A DNA stretch of 64,000 nucleotides from an uncultured Microbacterium sp. (GCF_937927635.1 NZ_CALBRW010000025.1:1-64000), one strand, 5' to 3'. Shown: positions 54,939-63,989, counted from the first letter of the stretch. Notes: generated by a model from the letters alone, not told the origin. Translations and numbers: made by a program.

Positions 54939-55520
54939 TCACGTGTACGCGAGCTCGTCCTCGTGATCCGCCTCGGCCGACGCCGGATCGGCGTCGGGAT
55001 CGGTCATCCCCTCGGCGTCCCAGGCCTCGCGCTCCGCAGCGCTGGGCTCGTCGGGCATCCCGCCCTCGTCGGGCATCCCGCCGCCTTCGGGCATCCCCGA
55101 CCCGGTCGACTCCGGTGCCCCGGCAGCCGGAGCGGAGCGCTCCCCGCTGCCAGCCTTGGCCCGGCGGGCGAACGCGCTGGTGCCCTTGTTGAGGTCGTGC
55201 CCGATGGCGTCCGCGTCGATCTCGACGTCGACTCCCTTCCTGCCGTTGGCCTCCCACTCGCGCACCTTCATCCGTCCGACCACGATGACGGGATCGCCGC
55301 AGCGCAGCGATGCCTTCGCGTGGTCGGCGATGTTGCCGAAGGCCGAGATCGCGTACCAGCTGGTGTCCCCCTCGACCCATGCGCCGGTGCGCTGATCGAA
55401 GTAGCCGGGCGTGGATGCCACGCGGAAGTTGATGACGGGCTTGCCCGTGCGGGTCACTCCCCTGCTCGGATCGTTGCCGATGTTCCCGGCGATGACGACG
55501 GTGTCGTTCCTGATGGTCAT
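54939..55520 (-). CDS. ssb: Single-stranded DNA-binding protein, paralogue without IPF tip
   Basis: A 193-residue protein. OB fold: VVIAGNIGNDPSRGVTRTGK, VINFRVASTPGYFD, TSWYAISAFGNIADHAKASL, KGDPV-like GDPVIVVGRMKVREWE and VDVEIDADAIGHDLNKGT, as in housekeeping SSB. The tail holds three GGGMPDE-like repeats and ends HEDELAYT, not the usual acidic DDDIPF that binds repair enzymes. It may be an accessory SSB, with the main one elsewhere. The leader is about 50 bases. Confidence 0.88.
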   Translation of the reverse strand: MTIRNDTVVIAGNIGNDPSRGVTRTGKPVINFRVASTPGYFDQRTGAWVEGDTSWYAISAFGNIADHAKASLRCGDPVIVVGRMKVREWEANGRKGVDVEIDADAIGHDLNKGTSAFARRAKAGSGERSAPAAGAPESTGSGMPEGGGMPDEGGMPDEPSAAEREAWDAEGMTDPDADPASAEADHEDELAYT

Positions 55521-55648
55521 GTCGTGCTCCTTGTCAGCCGGGACGAGCCCGGGTGAGTACAGCGTGCACGCCGGCCACCGACGCCGAGGGGCGGAATCCC
55601 ACTGATTGTGCACAAGTCGGCGGATTCCGGAGATGTGCAGACGGACTG

Positions 55649-56272
55649 TCAGTGCACGAGCAGCAGCAGTCCGGCGACGGCGATGAACAGCGATCCGAAC
55701 ACGCCGTTGAGGATGCGCTGTCCGCGCGTGCTTCGCGTGAACCGGCGGAACTGCTTGGCCGCCGCCGCGAAGAAGAACCACATCACCAGCACGTCCACAG
55801 CCACCGAGGTCGAGATCAGCATCAGGTACTGCGGCAGCTGCTCCTGGTCGAGGCGGATGAACTGCGGCACGAAGGCGAGGAAGAACACGATGGCCTTCGG
55901 GTTCAGGATGTTCACCCAGAATCCGCGGCGGAGCATCGACCACGCTCCCTCTCGCGAGCGCGACGCCGCGGCGGTGGTGTCGGGTTCGGGCTTCGCCAGG
56001 ATCAGCCGGATGCCGAGGTACACCAGGTATGCCGCTCCGGCGTAGCGGATGCTGTCGAACAGCAGCTGCGACCGCGAGACGATCAGGCCCACGCCCGCCG
56101 CCACGATGATCACGTGCACGATGAGGGCCGCCTGCTGGCCGAGCACGCCCCACAGCGAACGGCGCCAGCCCTGTGCGAGCGCGTTGGTCATGGTGTTGAT
56201 CGCACCGGCTCCTGGCGTGAAGCTGATCACCACGCACGCCACCAGCAGCGAGAGCCATACCGTCCACGTCAC
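55649..56272 (-). CDS. LysE/RhtB family amino-acid exporter
   Basis: A membrane protein of about 207 residues with six helices. SFTPGAGAINTMTNALAQGW near the N-terminus is the RhtB/LysE signature, followed by GAAYLVYLGIRLILA and NILNPKAIVFFLAFVPQF. These export amino acids such as lysine, threonine or homoserine lactones; the substrate is unknown. GTG 56272 is preferred, 6 bases after TACACT; GTG 56278 adds two residues. Confidence 0.9.
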   Translation of the reverse strand: MTWTVWLSLLVACVVISFTPGAGAINTMTNALAQGWRRSLWGVLGQQAALIVHVIIVAAGVGLIVSRSQLLFDSIRYAGAAYLVYLGIRLILAKPEPDTTAAASRSREGAWSMLRRGFWVNILNPKAIVFFLAFVPQFIRLDQEQLPQYLMLISTSVAVDVLVMWFFFAAAAKQFRRFTRSTRGQRILNGVFGSLFIAVAGLLLLVH

Positions 56273-56340
56273 CAGCACAGTGTAGGGGCATCCGGCGGGC
56301 CGTCCCGGCCGATGTCCGATGCCTGCTCTACGGTGAGGGC

Positions 56341-57048
56341 ATGACCACCGCAGCGCAGCTCCCGACCTGGCTCACCCGCGTGGGCGTGTTCGATCTGGAG
56401 ACCACGGGGGTCGACGTCACGACCGACCGCATCGTGACCGCGCACGTGGGCGTGCTGGACCGCCACGGGCGCGAGATCGCGGCGCGCGACTGGCTGGCGG
56501 ATCCCGGCATCCCCATCCCCGACGGCGCAGCCGCCGTGCACGGCATCAGCACCGAGCACGCCCGCGCGCACGGACGGCCCGCCGCCGAGGTCGTGGCCGA
56601 GGTCAGCAGCGCATTGCGGATGCTGTTCTCGCAGGGCATGCCGGTCGTGGCATACAACGCCTCCTACGACTTCTCGCTGCTGGCGCACGAGGCTGTGCGT
56701 CACGGCATCCCCGCGCTGAGCGATCCGCAGCCGGTCATCGACCCGCTGGTGATCGACAAGGCCTACGACCGGTATCGCCGGGGCAAGCGGACGCTGAGCG
56801 TCGTCGCCGAGCACTATGCCGTCCCGCTGGACGATGCCCACGAGGCGTCGGCGGATGCCATCGCCGCCGGCCGCGTCGCGCTGGCGCTGGCGAAGGAGTT
56901 CGCGCTGCCCGGCACCGCGGCCGAGCTGCACACACAGCAGATCGGCTGGGCCCGCGATCAGGCCGCCAGCCTGACCGAGTACTTCATCAAGGTCGGCCGC
57001 CTGGATCCGCAGGAGACTCTGGACGGCAGCTGGCCCATCCGCGGGTGA
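56341..57048 (+). CDS. DnaQ-like 3'-5' exonuclease (DEDDh)
   Basis: A 235-residue exonuclease. Exo I is VGVFDLETTGVDVTTDRIV, Exo II VVAYNASYDFSLLAHE, and Exo III LDDAHEASADAIAAGRVALA with the DEDDh His. This is the fold of the Pol III epsilon subunit and of stand-alone proofreaders; it lacks the C-terminal alpha-binding segment, so it is probably a repair exonuclease. TACGGT is 6 bases before the ATG (leaderless). Confidence 0.9.
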   Translation: MTTAAQLPTWLTRVGVFDLETTGVDVTTDRIVTAHVGVLDRHGREIAARDWLADPGIPIPDGAAAVHGISTEHARAHGRPAAEVVAEVSSALRMLFSQGMPVVAYNASYDFSLLAHEAVRHGIPALSDPQPVIDPLVIDKAYDRYRRGKRTLSVVAEHYAVPLDDAHEASADAIAAGRVALALAKEFALPGTAAELHTQQIGWARDQAASLTEYFIKVGRLDPQETLDGSWPIRG

Positions 57049-57100
57049 TGCCCGAACTCTCCTCCGCTCCGGAACGCGGAGAGGGGCCTACTCTGGGCTC

Positions 57101-57382
57101 ATGGGCGAGATTCTCGGCTGGGCACTGGTGGGAGCATGGCTCCTGCTGCCCGTCGTGGCCGTGATCCTCGTCATCCGCTGGAGCATGTCGAGCGGTCAGG
57201 TGGAGACGAAGTACGACAGCTCCGCGGCCGGTCTGGTCGACGGCTTCGACGCCGTCTTCTCCCCCGAGGCCTACGAGGCGCACCTCGAGCGCGATCGGGC
57301 GACCAGGCGAACGGCGCCGGCCCCGGCGCCCGGCGATCCGCCGTGGGCCATCGACGGCGACAGCATCCGCATCGACGTGTGA
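57101..57382 (+). CDS. Small single-pass membrane protein
   Basis: A 93-residue protein: residues 1-28 (GWALVGAWLLLPVVAVILVI) form one membrane helix, and the rest is polar and acidic with AVFSPEAYEAHLERDRATRR and ends DGDSIRIDV. I recognise no family. TACTCT 6 bases before the ATG supports expression from its own leaderless promoter. It converges on rpmE2 through a shared terminator. Confidence 0.75.
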   Translation: MGEILGWALVGAWLLLPVVAVILVIRWSMSSGQVETKYDSSAAGLVDGFDAVFSPEAYEAHLERDRATRRTAPAPAPGDPPWAIDGDSIRIDV

Positions 57383-57400
57383 TCACGTCCGAGACACGAC

Positions 57401-57426
57401 GAAGGCCCCGCCGGAGCGGGGCCTTC
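57401..57426. terminator. Bidirectional terminator between the small membrane protein gene and rpmE2
   Basis: Arms GAAGGCCCCGC and GCGGGGCCTTC with a 4-base loop, serving both convergent genes. Confidence 0.88.
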
Positions 57427-57437
57427 GCTGTGGCTGC

Positions 57438-57695
57438 TTACTTGGAGGAGCCGCCGAAGTTCTTGAAGCGCTGGTTGAACTTCTCGACACGACCGGCCGA
57501 GTCCATGATGCGCTGCTTGCCCGTGTAGAACGGGTGCGAGGCCGAGGAGATCTCGACGTCGATGACGGGGTACTCCACGCCGTCCAGCTCGATCGTCTTG
57601 TCGCTGGTGACGGTCGAGCGGGTGAGGAAGGTCTCTCCCGAGCCGAGGTCGCGGAACACGACGGCCTGGTAGTCGGGGTGGATGTCAGTCTTCAT
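57438..57695 (-). CDS. rpmE2: Ribosomal protein L31, type B (zinc-free)
   Basis: An 85-residue large-subunit protein bridging the ribosomal subunits. [24 protein letters not shown] and [21 protein letters not shown] match L31. The CxxC/CxxC zinc ligands of type A L31 are absent, identifying the zinc-independent form, which many bacteria keep as a zinc-sparing spare under Zur control. No clear Zur box is visible in the 84 bases upstream. Confidence 0.95.
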   Translation of the reverse strand: MKTDIHPDYQAVVFRDLGSGETFLTRSTVTSDKTIELDGVEYPVIDVEISSASHPFYTGKQRIMDSAGRVEKFNQRFKNFGGSSK

Positions 57696-57779
57696 GGGAT
57701 TCCTTACGTGATGCCCTGGATTCTGCCAGGAGCGAGGGAAGTCTGCGGTGCGAGCGCACCGAGGGTCTATCCTAGCAGA

Positions 57780-58562
57780 TCACGCCGCGCGCGCCGCGTA
57801 CCGTCCGCCCTCGGAGGTCAGCGCGATCGGCATGCCGAACGCCTCGGACAGCGTCTCGGCGGTGAGGGTCTCGGCGATGGGTCCGGCCGCGACGATGCCG
57901 CCGGCGCGCAGCAGCATCACGTGCGTGAAGCCGACGGGGATCTCCTCGACGTGGTGCGTCACCATGATCATGGCCGGGGTGTAGGGCGACGCCGCATAGG
58001 CGCTGAGCAGCTGCAGCAGCTCCTCGCGCGATCCCAGGTCCAGGCTCGCCGTGGGCTCGTCCAGCAGCAGCAGCTCAGGGTCGGTCATCACCGCGCGCGC
58101 GATCTGGACGCGCTTCTGCTCGCCGTCGCTGAGGGTGCCGAACAGCCGGTCGGAGAGGTGGTCGAGCCTCCACTCCGCCAGAACCTCGCGTGCACGACGC
58201 TCGTCGACGCCCTCGTACTGCTCGTTCCAGCGCCCCATCACGGAGTACGCCGCGGTCATGACCGTGTTCAGCACGGTCTCGTCCTGAGGGATGCGACGGG
58301 CCAGCGCCGTGGAGGCGAAGCCGATGCGCGGGCGGATCTCGAAGACATCGGTGCGCCCGAGGGTCTCGCCGAGGATCGTCACGGTGCCCGATGTCGGGTG
58401 CAGCAGCGTGTCGGCCAGCTGCAGCAGCGTGGTCTTGCCCGCGCCATTCGGCCCCAGCACCACCCAGCGCTGATCCTCTGAGACGTTCCACGTCACGTGA
58501 TCGACGATGTCACGGCCGTCACGGCGCACGACGACATCGGTGAATTCCAGGGCGCTCGACAT
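57780..58562 (-). CDS. ABC transporter ATP-binding protein
   Basis: A 260-residue ATPase: Walker A VLGPNGAGKTTLLQLAD, signature GTLSDGEQKRVQIARAV, Walker B LLLLDEPTASLD, and switch MVTHHVEEIPVGFTH. LSDGE and THHxEEIP resemble the ModF/YlmA-type iron or molybdate-like ATPases that often have no adjacent permease. No permease gene is next to it, so partner and substrate are unknown. Confidence 0.88.
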   Translation of the reverse strand: MSSALEFTDVVVRRDGRDIVDHVTWNVSEDQRWVVLGPNGAGKTTLLQLADTLLHPTSGTVTILGETLGRTDVFEIRPRIGFASTALARRIPQDETVLNTVMTAAYSVMGRWNEQYEGVDERRAREVLAEWRLDHLSDRLFGTLSDGEQKRVQIARAVMTDPELLLLDEPTASLDLGSREELLQLLSAYAASPYTPAMIMVTHHVEEIPVGFTHVMLLRAGGIVAAGPIAETLTAETLSEAFGMPIALTSEGGRYAARAA

Positions 58563-58580
58563 GACGTCCAGCCTATCGGC

Positions 58581-59765
58581 TCAGGCGGTCAGCTCCTCGT
58601 AGAGCGCGCGGGTGGTGTCGGCGATCGCGCCCCAGCTGAAGTTCGTCCTGGCGCGCTCGCGTCCGGCAGCACCGTACTCCGCGGCACGAGCGGGATCCCC
58701 GGTGACCTCGGTCAGCGTCGCGGCCAGGTCGGAGACGAATCGCTCCGGATCCACGGGCGTGCCCGTGCCGTCCTGCAGCTGGTCGATCGGGACGATCCGC
58801 CCGGTCACTCCGTCGGCGACCACCTCCGGGATGCCGCCGGTGCGGGTTCCCACGACCGCGGCTCCGCACGCCATGGCCTCGAGGTTCACGATTCCGAGGG
58901 GCTCGTAGACCGACGGGCAGACGAACGTCGTCGCCGCGGTGAGGATCGCCGACAGCTCGTCGCGCGGCAGCATCCGCTCGATCCAGATCACGCCCTGCCT
59001 GCTCTGCTGCAGCACCTTCACCAGGCCCTGCACCTCGGCCATGATCTCGGGGGTGTCCGGTGCGCCCGCGCACAGCACCAGCTGCACCTCGGGCGGCAGC
59101 AGCTGCGCGGCGCGCAGCAGGTACGGCAGGCCCTTCTGCCGCGTGATCCTCCCCACGAACACCACCGAGGGGCGCGACGGATCCATGCCGATGCTCGCCA
59201 GGAACCCGGGGTTCGACGTGGGATGCCAGCTGTCGACGTCGATGCCGTTGTGGATCACACGCACGCGGGCAGGGTCCACCTGCGGATAGCTGCGCAGGAT
59301 GTCCGCGCGCATCCCCGCACTGACCGCGACGATGGCGGCGGCGTTCTCGTACGCCAGCTTCTCGATCCCGCTGGAGACGGCGTACCCGCCGCCGAGCTGC
59401 TCGGCCTTCCACGGCCGCAGCGGCTCCAGGCTGTGGGCGGTGAGCACATGCGGGATGCCGTGCAGCTGCGAGGCGATGTGCCCGGCGAAGTTCGCGTACC
59501 AGGTGTGACTGTGCACGACGTCGGCGCCCGCGACATCGCCGACCATGGCGAGATCCGTGCCCATCGTCTGCACGGCGGCGTTCGCGGAGGCGAGCTCGGC
59601 CGGCACCCGATAGGCCCTCGTGCCCGGCTCGCTGCGGTCGGCGCCGAAGGCCCGGACCTGCACGTCGATGCTCCGCCGCAGCGCCGAGACCAGCTCCGCG
59701 ACGTGCACTCCGGCTCCCCCGTAGATCTCCGGCGGGTACTCCTTGGTGATGATGTCGACTCGCAT
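58581..59765 (-). CDS. glgA: GT4 glycogen/maltose-1-phosphate synthase (GlgA/GlgM-like)
   Basis: A 394-residue GT-B glycosyltransferase. TKEYPPEIYGGAGVHVAELV opens the N-domain, and VFVGRITRQKGLPYLLRA, FVCPSVYEPLGIVNLEAMAC with the EX7E acids and GGIPEVVADG form the donor site. In mycobacteria the orthologue next to glgC (Rv1212c, GlgM) makes maltose 1-phosphate from ADP-glucose; either activity fits here. ATG 59765 has TACCGT 6 bases upstream (leaderless). Confidence 0.9.
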   Translation of the reverse strand: MRVDIITKEYPPEIYGGAGVHVAELVSALRRSIDVQVRAFGADRSEPGTRAYRVPAELASANAAVQTMGTDLAMVGDVAGADVVHSHTWYANFAGHIASQLHGIPHVLTAHSLEPLRPWKAEQLGGGYAVSSGIEKLAYENAAAIVAVSAGMRADILRSYPQVDPARVRVIHNGIDVDSWHPTSNPGFLASIGMDPSRPSVVFVGRITRQKGLPYLLRAAQLLPPEVQLVLCAGAPDTPEIMAEVQGLVKVLQQSRQGVIWIERMLPRDELSAILTAATTFVCPSVYEPLGIVNLEAMACGAAVVGTRTGGIPEVVADGVTGRIVPIDQLQDGTGTPVDPERFVSDLAATLTEVTGDPARAAEYGAAGRERARTNFSWGAIADTTRALYEELTA

Positions 59766-59771
59766 GACTGC

Positions 59772-59805
59772 ACGGTAGTACATCCGTCGTCGCGCGCTCT
59801 ATTGT
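59772..59805. promoter_or_regulatory. Back-to-back promoters of glgA and glgC
   Basis: glgA -10 TACCGT (59777-59772, minus strand) and glgC -10 TATTGT (59800-59805, plus strand) are only 22 bases apart, each 6 bases before its start codon. The -35 region of each would overlap the other -10, so one polymerase should exclude the other. Confidence 0.55.
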
Positions 59806-59811
59806 GGAGCC

Positions 59812-61053
59812 ATGTCGGCACCTAAGAAGGTTTTCGGGATCATCCTCGCCGGCGGCGAGGGCAAGCGACTGATGCCCCTGACGATGGACAGGGCGAAACC
59901 GGCCGTGCCGTTCGGCGGGCAGTACCGGCTCATCGACTTCGCGATATCGAACCTCATCAACTCCGGCCTGCGCCAGGTCGTGGTGCTCACCCAGTACAAG
60001 TCCCACAGCCTCGACCGGCATGTATCGCAGAACTGGCGGATGTCCGGCCTGCTCGACTCCTACGTGGCGTCGGTCCCGGCGCAGCAGCGGCTCGGCAAGC
60101 GCTGGTTCTCGGGCTCGGCGGACGCCATCCTGCAGAGTCTGAACCTCATCAACGACGAGAAGCCGGACATCGTCGTCGTGATCGGTGCCGACCACGTGTA
60201 CCGGATGGACTTCCAGCAGATGGTGGATGCGCACATCGCCTCCGGCGCGTCGGCGACGGTCGCCGGCATCCGTCAGCCGCTGGCGCTGGCCTCGCAGTTC
60301 GGCGTGATCGATGCCGACCCCGAGACCGGCCGCATCCGCGAGTTCCTCGAGAAGCCCAGCGACCCGGCCGGCCTGGCGGACTCCCCGGGTGAGGTGCTGG
60401 TGTCGATGGGGAACTACGTCTTCGACACGGATGCCCTGATCGCCGCCGTCGAGGCCGATGGCGAGTCCGCCAGCTCAGGCCACGACATGGGCGGCGACAT
60501 CGTGCCGTACTTCGTCGGTCGGGGCGAGGCCGGCTACTACGACATGAAGCAGAACGACGTGCCCGGCTCGTCGCCGCGCGACCGCTCGTACTGGCGGGAC
60601 GTGGGAACGATCGACTCGTACTTCGACGCGCACATGGACCTGATCTCCACCCTGCCGATCTTCAATCTCTACAACACGGCGTGGCCGATCCGCACGCAGA
60701 CGGTGAACACGCCGCCGGCGAAGTTCGTCCGCGATGCCGTGGGCCGCATCGGCAATACGATCGACTCGATCGTGTCGGCCGGCTCCGTGCTCTCCGGCAC
60801 GCACCTGGAGCGCAGTGTGGTGGGCGTGGGCACCCTCGCCTCGGGGGGATCCACGATCACGGACTCCGTGCTGCTGGACGGCGTGCAGCTCGGTCTCGGC
60901 GCCAGGGTGCATCGCACCGTGCTCGACAAGAACGTCATCCTCGAGGACGGCGCCACGGTCGGCGTCGACCGGGAGCGTGACCTGGAGCGCGGCTTCACGG
61001 TCACCGATTCCGGCATCACGGTGGTAGGGAAGGGCATCCGCATCGCCCGGTGA
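59812..61053 (+). CDS. glgC: Glucose-1-phosphate adenylyltransferase
   Basis: A 413-residue enzyme forming ADP-glucose for glycogen or maltosyl donors. [20 protein letters not shown] is the nucleotide loop, [14 protein letters not shown] the Mg-binding Asp region, [11 protein letters not shown] the glucose-phosphate Lys, and a beta-helix domain ends with [15 protein letters not shown]. It is divergent from glgA with a 46-base gap. Confidence 0.95.
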   Translation: MSAPKKVFGIILAGGEGKRLMPLTMDRAKPAVPFGGQYRLIDFAISNLINSGLRQVVVLTQYKSHSLDRHVSQNWRMSGLLDSYVASVPAQQRLGKRWFSGSADAILQSLNLINDEKPDIVVVIGADHVYRMDFQQMVDAHIASGASATVAGIRQPLALASQFGVIDADPETGRIREFLEKPSDPAGLADSPGEVLVSMGNYVFDTDALIAAVEADGESASSGHDMGGDIVPYFVGRGEAGYYDMKQNDVPGSSPRDRSYWRDVGTIDSYFDAHMDLISTLPIFNLYNTAWPIRTQTVNTPPAKFVRDAVGRIGNTIDSIVSAGSVLSGTHLERSVVGVGTLASGGSTITDSVLLDGVQLGLGARVHRTVLDKNVILEDGATVGVDRERDLERGFTVTDSGITVVGKGIRIAR

Positions 61054-61096
61054 CACCCGGTCATCCGACCGTCACGAGGGCGGATACGCTCATCTC

Positions 61097-61732
61097 GTGA
61101 CCACCGCGCGCTTCCTCGTCGTCCTCGATGCCGATTCCACGCTCATCCGCAATGAGGTGATCGAGCTCCTGGCCGACGAGGCCGGTCGCCGTGCCGAGGT
61201 GCAGGCCGCCACCGAGGCCGCGATGCGCGGCGAGGTGGACTTCGCCACCAGCCTGCGCTCGCGCGTCGCGGAGCTCGCGGGGGTGAGCACGGATGCCTTC
61301 GCGCGCGTCCTGACGCGCATCGAGCCGACTCCGGGCGTGCGCGAGCTGACCTCGGCGGTGCACGATCGGGGTGGAGTGGTGGGGGTCGTCTCCGGCGGCT
61401 TCCACGAGATCCTCGACCACGTCGCGCCTCAGCTGGGCGTCGACCGCTGGCGCGCGAATCGTCTTGACGTGGCCGACGGCGTGCTGACCGGCCGGGTGGA
61501 CGGCGAGATCGTCGACGCACAGGCGAAGGCGGACTCGCTGCGGGCATGGGCTGCGGAGCTCGGCCTCCGCCCCGCCTCGACCATCGCGATCGGCGACGGC
61601 GCCAACGATCTGAAGATGATGGCGGTGGCGGGCCTGGGACTGGCCTTCAACGCGAAGCCGGCCGTGCGGGCAGCCGCATCGCTGGTGATCGGCCCGCAGG
61701 ACCTGTCGGCGGTCATCCCGCTGCTGCCCTGA
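61097..61732 (+). CDS. serB: Phosphoserine phosphatase
   Basis: A 211-residue HAD phosphatase making serine from phosphoserine. Motif I VVLDADSTLI, motif II GVVSGGFHEI, and motif III with TIAIGDGANDLKMM. No N-terminal ACT domain, so it is the short, unregulated form. GTG 61097 lies 6 bases after TACGCT (leaderless). Confidence 0.92.
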   Translation: MTTARFLVVLDADSTLIRNEVIELLADEAGRRAEVQAATEAAMRGEVDFATSLRSRVAELAGVSTDAFARVLTRIEPTPGVRELTSAVHDRGGVVGVVSGGFHEILDHVAPQLGVDRWRANRLDVADGVLTGRVDGEIVDAQAKADSLRAWAAELGLRPASTIAIGDGANDLKMMAVAGLGLAFNAKPAVRAAASLVIGPQDLSAVIPLLP

Positions 61733-61773
61733 TCCTCACCCTCTCGTCGCCGCGCTGAAACGGTGAACGGGGC

Positions 61774-62484
61774 TCAGTGCCCCATGCCCAGACCGCCGTC
61801 GACGGGGATGACCGCGCCCGAGATGTAGGCGGCGTCGTCGCCGGCGAGCCAGACGACGGCTCCGGCGACCTCGTCGGGCGTGGCGAAGCGGCCGGCGGGG
61901 ATGCTGGCCTTGTACTGCTTCTGCGTCTCCTCCGGCAGCTCCGCGGTCATGTCGGTCTCGATGAACCCCGGGGCCACGACGTTCGCGGTGATGTTGCGGG
62001 CGCCCAGTTCGCGCGTGAGCGAACGCGCGAAGCCCACGAGCGCGCTCTTCGAGGCGGCGTAGTTGGTCTGCCCCGCCGAGCCGTACAGGCCCACCACGCT
62101 GGAGATGAGGATCACGCGCCCGAAGCGCGCGCGCAGCATGCCCTTCGAGGCGCGCTTGACGACGCGGAACGAACCGCCGAGGTTGGTGGAGACGACGCTG
62201 TCGAAGTCGTCCTCGCTCATGCGCATGAGCAGCGTGTCCTTCGTGATCCCGGCGTTGGCGACCACGACCTCGACGGGGCCGAGCTTCTGCTCGACCTCGG
62301 TGAACGCGGCGTCGACGGAGGCGGCATCGGTCACGTCCGCGCGCACCGTGAGCGTGCCCTCCGGGCCCTCGCCGCTGCGCGCGGTGACCGCGACGCGATA
62401 GCCGTCGCGGACGAACCGCTCGGCGATGGCGCGGCCGATGCCGCGGTTTCCGCCGGTGATGAGGACGACGCGGTCGGTGCTCAT
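61774..62484 (-). CDS. fabG: 3-oxoacyl-ACP reductase
   Basis: A 236-residue short-chain dehydrogenase reducing beta-ketoacyl-ACP with NADPH. GGNRGIGRAIAERF binds cofactor, NAGIT is the NNAG-type strand, SSVVGLYGSAGQTNYAASKS has the Ser-Tyr-Lys triad, and the PGFIETDM stretch follows. It complements the FAS cluster 33 kb away. A GGAG precedes ATG 62484. Confidence 0.92.
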   Translation of the reverse strand: MSTDRVVLITGGNRGIGRAIAERFVRDGYRVAVTARSGEGPEGTLTVRADVTDAASVDAAFTEVEQKLGPVEVVVANAGITKDTLLMRMSEDDFDSVVSTNLGGSFRVVKRASKGMLRARFGRVILISSVVGLYGSAGQTNYAASKSALVGFARSLTRELGARNITANVVAPGFIETDMTAELPEETQKQYKASIPAGRFATPDEVAGAVVWLAGDDAAYISGAVIPVDGGLGMGH

Positions 62485-62617
62485 GAGGGGCTCCTGCCTG
62501 TGGGGATGAACGCACGCCATCCTATCGACTGCGACGCTCGGAGCAGCGCGTCCGCGACGCCGGGCGGGCCGCGCCGAGGCATCCTCGATCCCCGGCACGG
62601 CGTAGGCTGGAAGCATC

Positions 62618-62983
62618 GTGAGACACACCCGAAACGCGCCCTCAGTCACCTCGCTTCCGGAGTCGCCGACGGACGAGGCGAAGCGTCGAGTGCGCCATTA
62701 CGCGATCACGATGGGCATCCGCACGGTGTGCTTCGTCCTCATGGCTGTGGTCGATCCCATCCACTGGTGGACCTTCGTGTTCGCAGCCGGGGCGATCCTC
62801 CTGCCGTACATCGCCGTCGTCGACGCCAACGCGGGTGCCGACAGCACGCCGGTGAACGTCGAGTCGCCGGAATTCGAGATCGAAGCGGCACCGGCCGAGC
62901 CGGTGCAGAAGCCCGCGCAGCCGAAGGTGATCACGATCCACGAGACCGGACATCCGGCCTCCGGCGAGGGGAGCGCATCATGA
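62618..62983 (+). CDS. DUF3099 membrane protein
   Basis: A 121-residue protein. A basic N-terminus (SPTDEAKRRVRHYAITMGIR) leads to two membrane helices (TVCFVLMAVVDPIHWWTFVF and a following AAGAILLPYIAVV). This is the DUF3099 pattern of Actinobacteria, function unknown. The tail is acidic and Pro-rich. Its TGA overlaps the next ATG, starting a three-gene operon that ends with SURF1. Confidence 0.85.
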   Translation: MRHTRNAPSVTSLPESPTDEAKRRVRHYAITMGIRTVCFVLMAVVDPIHWWTFVFAAGAILLPYIAVVDANAGADSTPVNVESPEFEIEAAPAEPVQKPAQPKVITIHETGHPASGEGSAS

Positions 62984-63177
62984 GCGTGCCGTTCGAGTGC
63001 GCCCGCGCCGAATGTCGAGAGGCCGCGACCCACTACATCGTCTGGCGCAATCCGCGCATCCACACCGCCGACCGCCGCAAGATCTGGCTGGCCTGCGACG
63101 AGCACGTCGGATTCCTCAGCGACTATCTGCGCAATCGGGAGTTCCCCGTCGAGGTGCACGAAGGACTCCCGAAGTGA
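62980..63177 (+). CDS. Small Cys/His-rich protein before SURF1
   Basis: A 65-residue protein with CARAEC near the start and LACDEHVGFL in the middle, giving a CxxxxC...CxxH arrangement that could bind one zinc or copper ion. It is followed by SDYLRNREFPVEVHE. No signal peptide. It overlaps the genes on both sides (ATGA and GTGA). I recognise it as a common actinobacterial small protein but know no function. Confidence 0.8.
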   Translation: MSVPFECARAECREAATHYIVWRNPRIHTADRRKIWLACDEHVGFLSDYLRNREFPVEVHEGLPK

Positions 63178-63989
63178 GGCAGCGCCTGCTGCGCTGGACC
63201 GGCTATCTGGCGGTCGCGATCGTGTTCGCGATCGCCTGCGCGTTCCTGTCGAACTGGCAGTTCAGCCGCAACGAGCAGAAGGCCACCGAGATCGCGCTGG
63301 TGCAGCGCAACTACCACGCGAAGCCCATCCCCCTCGACGAGGCCGTGAAGCCCGACGGCACGATGGACGCCTCCCGCGAGTGGCATCCGGTCCAGCTGCG
63401 CGGTCAGTACCTCGCCGACCAGCAGGTGCTGGCGCGCAACCGACCGCACGGCGGGACCAGCGCTTTCGAGGTGCTCGTCCCGTTCCGGACGACCGACGGC
63501 AGGGTCCTCCTCATCGACCGCGGCTGGGTGCCGCCGGCCGAGGACAGCTCCCCCTCGACCGTCGCCGCTCCCCCGTCCGGCGAAGTGACCGTGGTGGCGC
63601 GGATCCAGCCTGGCGAGCCGCTGCCGGCATCGGGGCGCAGCGCACCGCAGGGTCAGGTGCCGACCATCAACCTGCCGCTGATCGCCTCGCAGGTGAACCC
63701 CGACCTGATCACCGGCGCGTACGGGCTGCTGGCATCCGAGACGCCGGCGCCCGACACCTCCCTGGGCGGCTTCGACGTGCCCACCGAGGATCCGGGCCCG
63801 CACCTGTCGTACGCGATCCAGTGGATCCTGTTCGCCGTGATGGGCTTCATCTTCATCTTCTACGTGATCCGCACCGAGATCATCAAGGCCAAGGAGGAGT
63901 CCGGCGAGCGTGCGCCGCGTCCCCCTCGCCGTCGCCGTGACAGGGATGCCGACATCGAGGACGCCCTGCTCGAGGACGCCTCCCGCTGA
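63174..63989 (+). CDS. SURF1-like cytochrome oxidase assembly protein
   Basis: A 271-residue protein with one N-terminal and one C-terminal membrane helix (WTGYLAVAIVFAIACAFLSN and SYAIQWILFAVMGFIFIFYV). The periplasmic middle has REWHPVQLRGQYL, RNRPHGGTSAFEVLVPFRT and LIDRGWVPP, the SURF1 family blocks. SURF1 helps insert heme a into cytochrome c oxidase. GTG 63174 overlaps the previous stop by 4 bases. The C-terminal tail is Arg/Asp-rich. Confidence 0.92.
   Translation: MRQRLLRWTGYLAVAIVFAIACAFLSNWQFSRNEQKATEIALVQRNYHAKPIPLDEAVKPDGTMDASREWHPVQLRGQYLADQQVLARNRPHGGTSAFEVLVPFRTTDGRVLLIDRGWVPPAEDSSPSTVAAPPSGEVTVVARIQPGEPLPASGRSAPQGQVPTINLPLIASQVNPDLITGAYGLLASETPAPDTSLGGFDVPTEDPGPHLSYAIQWILFAVMGFIFIFYVIRTEIIKAKEESGERAPRPPRRRRDRDADIEDALLEDASR

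Noticed and set aside
55606..55615. TTGTGCACAA, near a DnaA box, upstream of ssb
   Set aside because: A single site with one mismatch in each orientation and no cluster or AT-rich region; not evidence for an origin.
57696..57779. Zur box upstream of zinc-free L31
   Set aside because: No AT-rich palindrome of the Zur type is visible in the interval.
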